Origin: JBBSQE01 sp038258095
GTDB taxonomy: Bacteria > Actinomycetota > Thermoleophilia > Solirubrobacterales > 70-9
DNA length: 8,431 bases
NCBI GenBank assembly: GCA_038258095.1
Contig: JBBSQE010000142.1
Coordinates: 1 to 8,431 of the forward strand
Direction of reading: 5' to 3'
Shown here: in pieces, positions 5,878-8,431 of the stretch
Position numbering within the stretch: position 1 is the stretch's first letter
Layout of the letters: each line of letters begins with the position of its first letter
Made by a program: the position numbers and the translations under genes
Notes under the pieces: model-generated
Database searches by the model: none
What the model saw: the letters and a program-made list of their open reading frames with translations, nothing else
What the model was told of the DNA's origin: nothing

Positions 5878-6853
5878 CCGGCCGCGAGCCGGCGCCACGG
5901 CCCTCCTGCTCCGCGTGACGCCCGTAGGCGGCGACGATCCGCTGGACGAGCCGGTGCCGCACCACGTCCTCGCCGCCGAAGTGGACAAAGGAGATGTCGG
6001 GGACCTCATCGAGGATGTTCCGCACGGCGATCAGGCCCGAAGTGTCCTCGCGAGGAAGGTCGATCTGGGTGATGTCCCCGGTCACCACCATCCGCGAGTT
6101 GAAGCCGAGCCGCGTCAGGAACATCTTCATCTGCTCGGGGGTTGTGTTCTGGGCCTCGTCGAGGACCACAAAGGAATTGTTAAGGCTCCTTCCCCTCATG
6201 AATGCCAGCGGAGCGACCTCGATCACCCCGCGGTCGAAGTACCCGTTCACCCGGTCGGGGTCGAGCATGTCGTTGAGCGCGTCGAACAGCGGGCGCAGGT
6301 AGGGGTCGACCTTGGCCTGGATGTCCCCTGGGAGGAAGCCGAGCCGCTCCCCGGCCTCGACGGCGGGGCGGGTGAGGATGATCCGCTCCACCTCGCGGTC
6401 GGCGAGTGCCGCGGCGGCCATCGCCACCGCCAGGAAGGTCTTGCCAGTCCCCGCCGGGCCGATGCCGAAAGTGATGGTGTTCTCGCGGATCGAGTCGACG
6501 TAGCGCTTCTGGGTGACCGTCTTGGGCGTGACCCGCGTGTTGCGGTGGCGCCACACGACGTCCTCGAGGACATCGGAGGGATCGCCGTCCGCTGCGAGGA
6601 CACCGGTGACCGCGTCGATCGTCCCTTCCGCGATCTCGTGTCCCTGCTCGATCAGCTCGACAAGCTCATCGACGACCGTTGCGGCCTGCTGCACGTCATT
6701 TGGCTCCCCTTCGAGGGTGAGCACGTTTCCCCGGAGGTGAAAGTCGGCGCCGAGGCGGCTGCGAAGGGTGCGCAGGACCGAGTCCTCGGACCCTGCCAGC
6801 TCAGCGGCGACCTCGTTCTCGAGGTTGAGCCGGCGGCGCTCCAACTCAGCCAC
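5870..6853 (-). CDS. phoH: PhoH-family ATPase (YbeZ-like)
   Basis: P-loop ATPase/predicted RNA helicase-like protein of the PhoH family, 327 aa, the usual length. It is the standard operon partner of YbeY and is thought to work with it on rRNA. The N-terminal part (about 1-75) looks like the small KH-like domain common in this family. The ATPase domain has Walker A GPAGTGKT (132-139), the TRPAVEAGERLGFLPG stretch (161-176), Walker B VVLDEAQN (229-236) and GDITQIDLP (259-267), followed by an arginine-rich VVRHRLVQRIV (297-307). All key residues are intact. The start is GTG 6853, overlapping the yqeY stop in GTGGCTGA, and its own stop overlaps the ybeY ATG in ATGCGTGA (8 bp each), so the three genes are probably translationally coupled. 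The C-terminal tail is Gly/Arg-rich and unremarkable. The exact ATP-driven activity of this family is not settled. Confidence 0.94.
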   Translation of the reverse strand: MAELERRRLNLENEVAAELAGSEDSVLRTLRSRLGADFHLRGNVLTLEGEPNDVQQAATVVDELVELIEQGHEIAEGTIDAVTGVLAADGDPSDVLEDVVWRHRNTRVTPKTVTQKRYVDSIRENTITFGIGPAGTGKTFLAVAMAAAALADREVERIILTRPAVEAGERLGFLPGDIQAKVDPYLRPLFDALNDMLDPDRVNGYFDRGVIEVAPLAFMRGRSLNNSFVVLDEAQNTTPEQMKMFLTRLGFNSRMVVTGDITQIDLPREDTSGLIAVRNILDEVPDISFVHFGGEDVVRHRLVQRIVAAYGRHAEQEGRGAGSRPDA

Positions 6854-7286
6854 TCAGGTGCTTCTTCACGGCGGCGCTGACGCGGCCGCCATCGGCGCGC
6901 CCCCCGACCTTGGGTATGAGGGCGCCCATGGCCTTGCCCATCTCGCGCATCTCGGTCGCTCCGGACTCCTCGACCGCGGACGCAACGAGCGCATCCAGTT
7001 CGTCGTCGGATAGCTCGGCTGGGAGGTAGCCGGAGATCAGCTCCGCCTCGGAGTCCTCGGCTGCGGCCTGCTCGGCGCGGCCACCGTTGCGAAATGCCTC
7101 AGCGGCCTCGAGGCGGCGCTTGCGCTCGCGGCGCAGGACGGTGACCTCGTCGTCCCCGGTGCCGGCCTTCTCCCCTTTCTGCAGGGCGTCGAGGATCATC
7201 CGCAGCGCCTGCGCACGCCCCTTGTCCCCCGCCTTGAGGGCGGCGTTCGCGTCTTCTCTGACCTGTTCGAGAGCGGTATCGGCCAT
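6846..7286 (-). CDS. GatB/YqeY-domain protein
   Basis: A 146-aa protein of the YqeY family, which resembles the C-terminal tRNA-binding tail domain of the GatB amidotransferase subunit but lacks the catalytic part. A role on tRNA is inferred from this similarity; the function of stand-alone YqeY is not well defined. Visible features are the helical N-terminus with KAGDKGRAQALRMILDALQ, a charged helix with RRERKRRLEAAEAF, and the family signature GYLPAELSDDELDALV followed by EMGKAMGALIPKVGGRADGGRV near the C-terminus. ATG 7286 was chosen because homology begins there and it lies 10 bases after the murI stop; the longer frame back to 7526 is an antiparallel-style shadow of murI. The Shine-Dalgarno is poor, so coupling to murI is likely. 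The 3' end overlaps the phoH GTG by 8 bp. Confidence 0.92.
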   Translation of the reverse strand: MADTALEQVREDANAALKAGDKGRAQALRMILDALQKGEKAGTGDDEVTVLRRERKRRLEAAEAFRNGGRAEQAAAEDSEAELISGYLPAELSDDELDALVASAVEESGATEMREMGKAMGALIPKVGGRADGGRVSAAVKKHLSG

Positions 7287-7296
7287 GCGTGGGACT

Positions 7297-8151
7297 CTAA
7301 AGGCCGGAGGTCTCGCCGCCAAGATCCACATGCTCGACGCGGTGCTCGAGCGGAAGCTGCATGAACTGCGTGCCGAGTTCGATGAAGGACTCGACGTCGG
7401 CGGTGCAGAGAAAGCGGTAGTCGCCCTCGCCGTGGGGCTCGGCGGACAGACCGGCGGCCTCGAGGCCTCGCTGGACCGCCGCTGCGACCGCATGGCCGGC
7501 GGTGACGAGGCGGACGTCGCGCCCAAGCATCCGCTGCAGCATCGGCGCGACCAGCGGGTAGTGGGTGCATCCGAGGATCAGCGTGTCCACGTCGGCCTCC
7601 CGCAGGGGCTCGCAATAGGCGCGGACAGTCTCCATCACGCGCTCGTCGAACGGGAACCCGTTCTGGATGATCGGCGCGAGGTCCGGAGCCGCGACCTCGG
7701 TGACCTCGAGGTGTCGGCCCTCGGCGGAGAGGGCCCGGTGGTAGGCACCCCCCTCGACGGTCGCCGGGGTCGCCAGCACGCCGACCCTGCCGCTCTGCGT
7801 AATCGCTGAGGCGATCTCCGCCTCGGGGAAGACAACAGTGACCACGCCGATGCCGCTCTTCGCCGCCAACTCCCGGACCGCATCGCCCGCAGCCGCGGTC
7901 GCCGAATTGCAGGCGATGACCAGCATCTTCGTGCCCCGCTCGAGAAGGTACGCGGCCACCTCGAGGACCCGGGCGCGCAGCTCGGCCGCCGGCTTGGTGC
8001 CGTACGGAAATTGGGCGCTGTCGCCGAGGTAGAGAAAGTCCTCCTCCGGCAGGGAGACGAGGCACTCGTGCAGGACCGTGAGGCCGCCGACGCCGGAGTC
8101 GAAAACAGCGATCGGCAGCGAGTCATCCGGGCGCGCCCCGGCGGCGCTCAT
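7297..8151 (-). CDS. murI: Glutamate racemase MurI
   Basis: Cytoplasmic, cofactor-independent racemase that makes D-glutamate for peptidoglycan. 284 aa, slightly longer than the usual 260-270. The two-cysteine active site is present: Cys81 in ACNSATA (80-86) and Cys195 in LGCTHYPL (193-200), with Asp18 in VFDSGVGG (16-23) and His197. YLGDSAQFPYG (41-51) matches the conserved substrate-side motif. One departure is VVTVVFPEAEIASA (about 103-116), where many members read a VIGVIEPG-type segment; this is away from the catalytic cysteines and may be a lineage variant. Other Asp/Glu racemases are possible relatives, but the motif set is that of MurI. The start is ATG 8151, 13 bases after the preceding stop, with no strong Shine-Dalgarno. 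Position in the operon upstream of yqeY gives no further functional hint. Confidence 0.95.
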   Translation of the reverse strand: MSAAGARPDDSLPIAVFDSGVGGLTVLHECLVSLPEEDFLYLGDSAQFPYGTKPAAELRARVLEVAAYLLERGTKMLVIACNSATAAAGDAVRELAAKSGIGVVTVVFPEAEIASAITQSGRVGVLATPATVEGGAYHRALSAEGRHLEVTEVAAPDLAPIIQNGFPFDERVMETVRAYCEPLREADVDTLILGCTHYPLVAPMLQRMLGRDVRLVTAGHAVAAAVQRGLEAAGLSAEPHGEGDYRFLCTADVESFIELGTQFMQLPLEHRVEHVDLGGETSGL

Positions 8152-8164
8152 CGCCGTCTGCCCG

Positions 8165-8431
8165 TCAGGGCTTGACTGTCATGAAGAAGATCGTGACGAC
8201 GATGATCAGGCCGGCGATCTGGCCGCCGACCGCGACCTGCCTCCCCAGCGCCTCGAACTCGGGGCTGAGGGTGTCGCCGCGCTCGAGGTCGCGCTCGGCA
8301 ATCTCGGCCGCCCTGGTGCTCCGCGGCACGAAGAAGCCGTGAATCATGCCCCCGAGCGCGATGACCGCGAGGATCCCGACCGAAATCCACGACTCGCCGA
8401 GGCTGTAGTCGCGGTCGCTCACCAGCCAGAA
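8165..8431 (-). CDS. C-terminal part of an integral membrane protein, DUF2269-like, cut by right window edge
   Basis: 88 codons ending at TGA 8167-8165. A GTG at 8422 would give a small 85-aa protein, but the frame stays open to the last base (TTC TGG CTG before it), so this is more likely the end of a longer gene. The visible part has two hydrophobic segments, WISVGILAVIALGGMIHGFFV and VGGQIAGLIIVVTIFFMTV, separated by a charged stretch with RSTRAAEIAERDLERGD, and it ends in MTVKP. This layout and the '..TKP/VKP' ending recall the last half of DUF2269 proteins (about 150-160 aa, four membrane helices). That assignment is from memory of the family pattern and is moderate. Function unknown. 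It lies 13 bp upstream of murI in the same direction, so co-transcription is likely. Confidence 0.6.
   Translation of the reverse strand, partial: FWLVSDRDYSLGESWISVGILAVIALGGMIHGFFVPRSTRAAEIAERDLERGDTLSPEFEALGRQVAVGGQIAGLIIVVTIFFMTVKP

Noticed and set aside
4789..6880. Long overlapping + strand frames (4789-6072 and 5678-6880) opposite era, ybeY and phoH, plus 34-933 opposite trpE
   Set aside because: Same reasoning: the opposite strand encodes proteins with intact catalytic motifs, and the + frames show only composition-driven openness.
7287..7526. Longer yqeY frame from 7526
   Set aside because: The extra 80 residues overlap the murI coding sequence in another frame and are Ser/Pro/Arg-rich; family similarity begins at ATG 7286.
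8165..8422. Complete 85-aa small membrane protein from GTG 8422
   Set aside because: The frame continues open to the window edge and the sequence resembles the second half of a larger membrane protein, so it is treated as a partial gene.

Overview
The window is a high-GC stretch (roughly two thirds G+C by eye, with strong G/C preference at third codon positions) in which every supported gene lies on the minus strand, so the genes read from right to left. The base composition, the absence of spacers, the use of GTG and TTG starts, the hisIE-trpE pairing and the short actinobacterial-looking form of YbeY suggest an Actinomycetota genome, perhaps of the Thermoleophilia/Solirubrobacterales type. 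That placement is an inference from gene content and style, not a database result.

Layout in transcription order (right to left): the C-terminal end of a membrane protein resembling DUF2269, cut by the right edge (8431-8165); glutamate racemase murI (8151-7297); a GatB/YqeY-domain protein (7286-6846); the PhoH/YbeZ ATPase (6853-5870); one continuous reading frame encoding the endoribonuclease YbeY followed by the ribosome-assembly GTPase Era (5877-4528); a 91-bp spacer; a membrane-anchored PAS-PAS-GGDEF-EAL cyclic-di-GMP protein (4436-1839); the bifunctional histidine enzyme HisIE (about 1861-1172); and the first 396 codons of trpE, cut by the left edge (1188-1). Spacers are 0-15 bp or negative except the 91 bp before the GGDEF/EAL gene, so the window looks like one long operon or two operons joined there.

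Functionally there are three blocks. murI supplies D-glutamate for peptidoglycan. phoH-ybeY-era is a small-subunit ribosome and rRNA maturation block; PhoH(YbeZ), YbeY and Era are known functional and physical partners. hisIE-trpE is amino-acid biosynthesis, with the trpE ribosome-binding site and start codon inside the 3' end of hisIE. The c-di-GMP gene sits between the second and third blocks and is the accessory element.

The most unusual points are: (1) the in-frame YbeY-Era fusion, which also carries a strong internal Shine-Dalgarno and TTG start exactly where a stand-alone Era would begin, so two Era forms may be made; (2) two GC-rich imperfect hairpins occupying the YbeY-Era linker, resembling a small palindromic repeat that may have created the fusion; (3) a diguanylate cyclase with intact active and inhibitory sites joined to an EAL domain with paired substitutions in its catalytic loop region; and (4) the unclear hisIE start, which seems to lie inside the end of the c-di-GMP gene. 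No mobile element, CRISPR array, tRNA or rRNA was seen, and there is no gene-free stretch longer than 91 bp. Apart from the fusion the window is largely housekeeping; I do not see a new multi-gene system.
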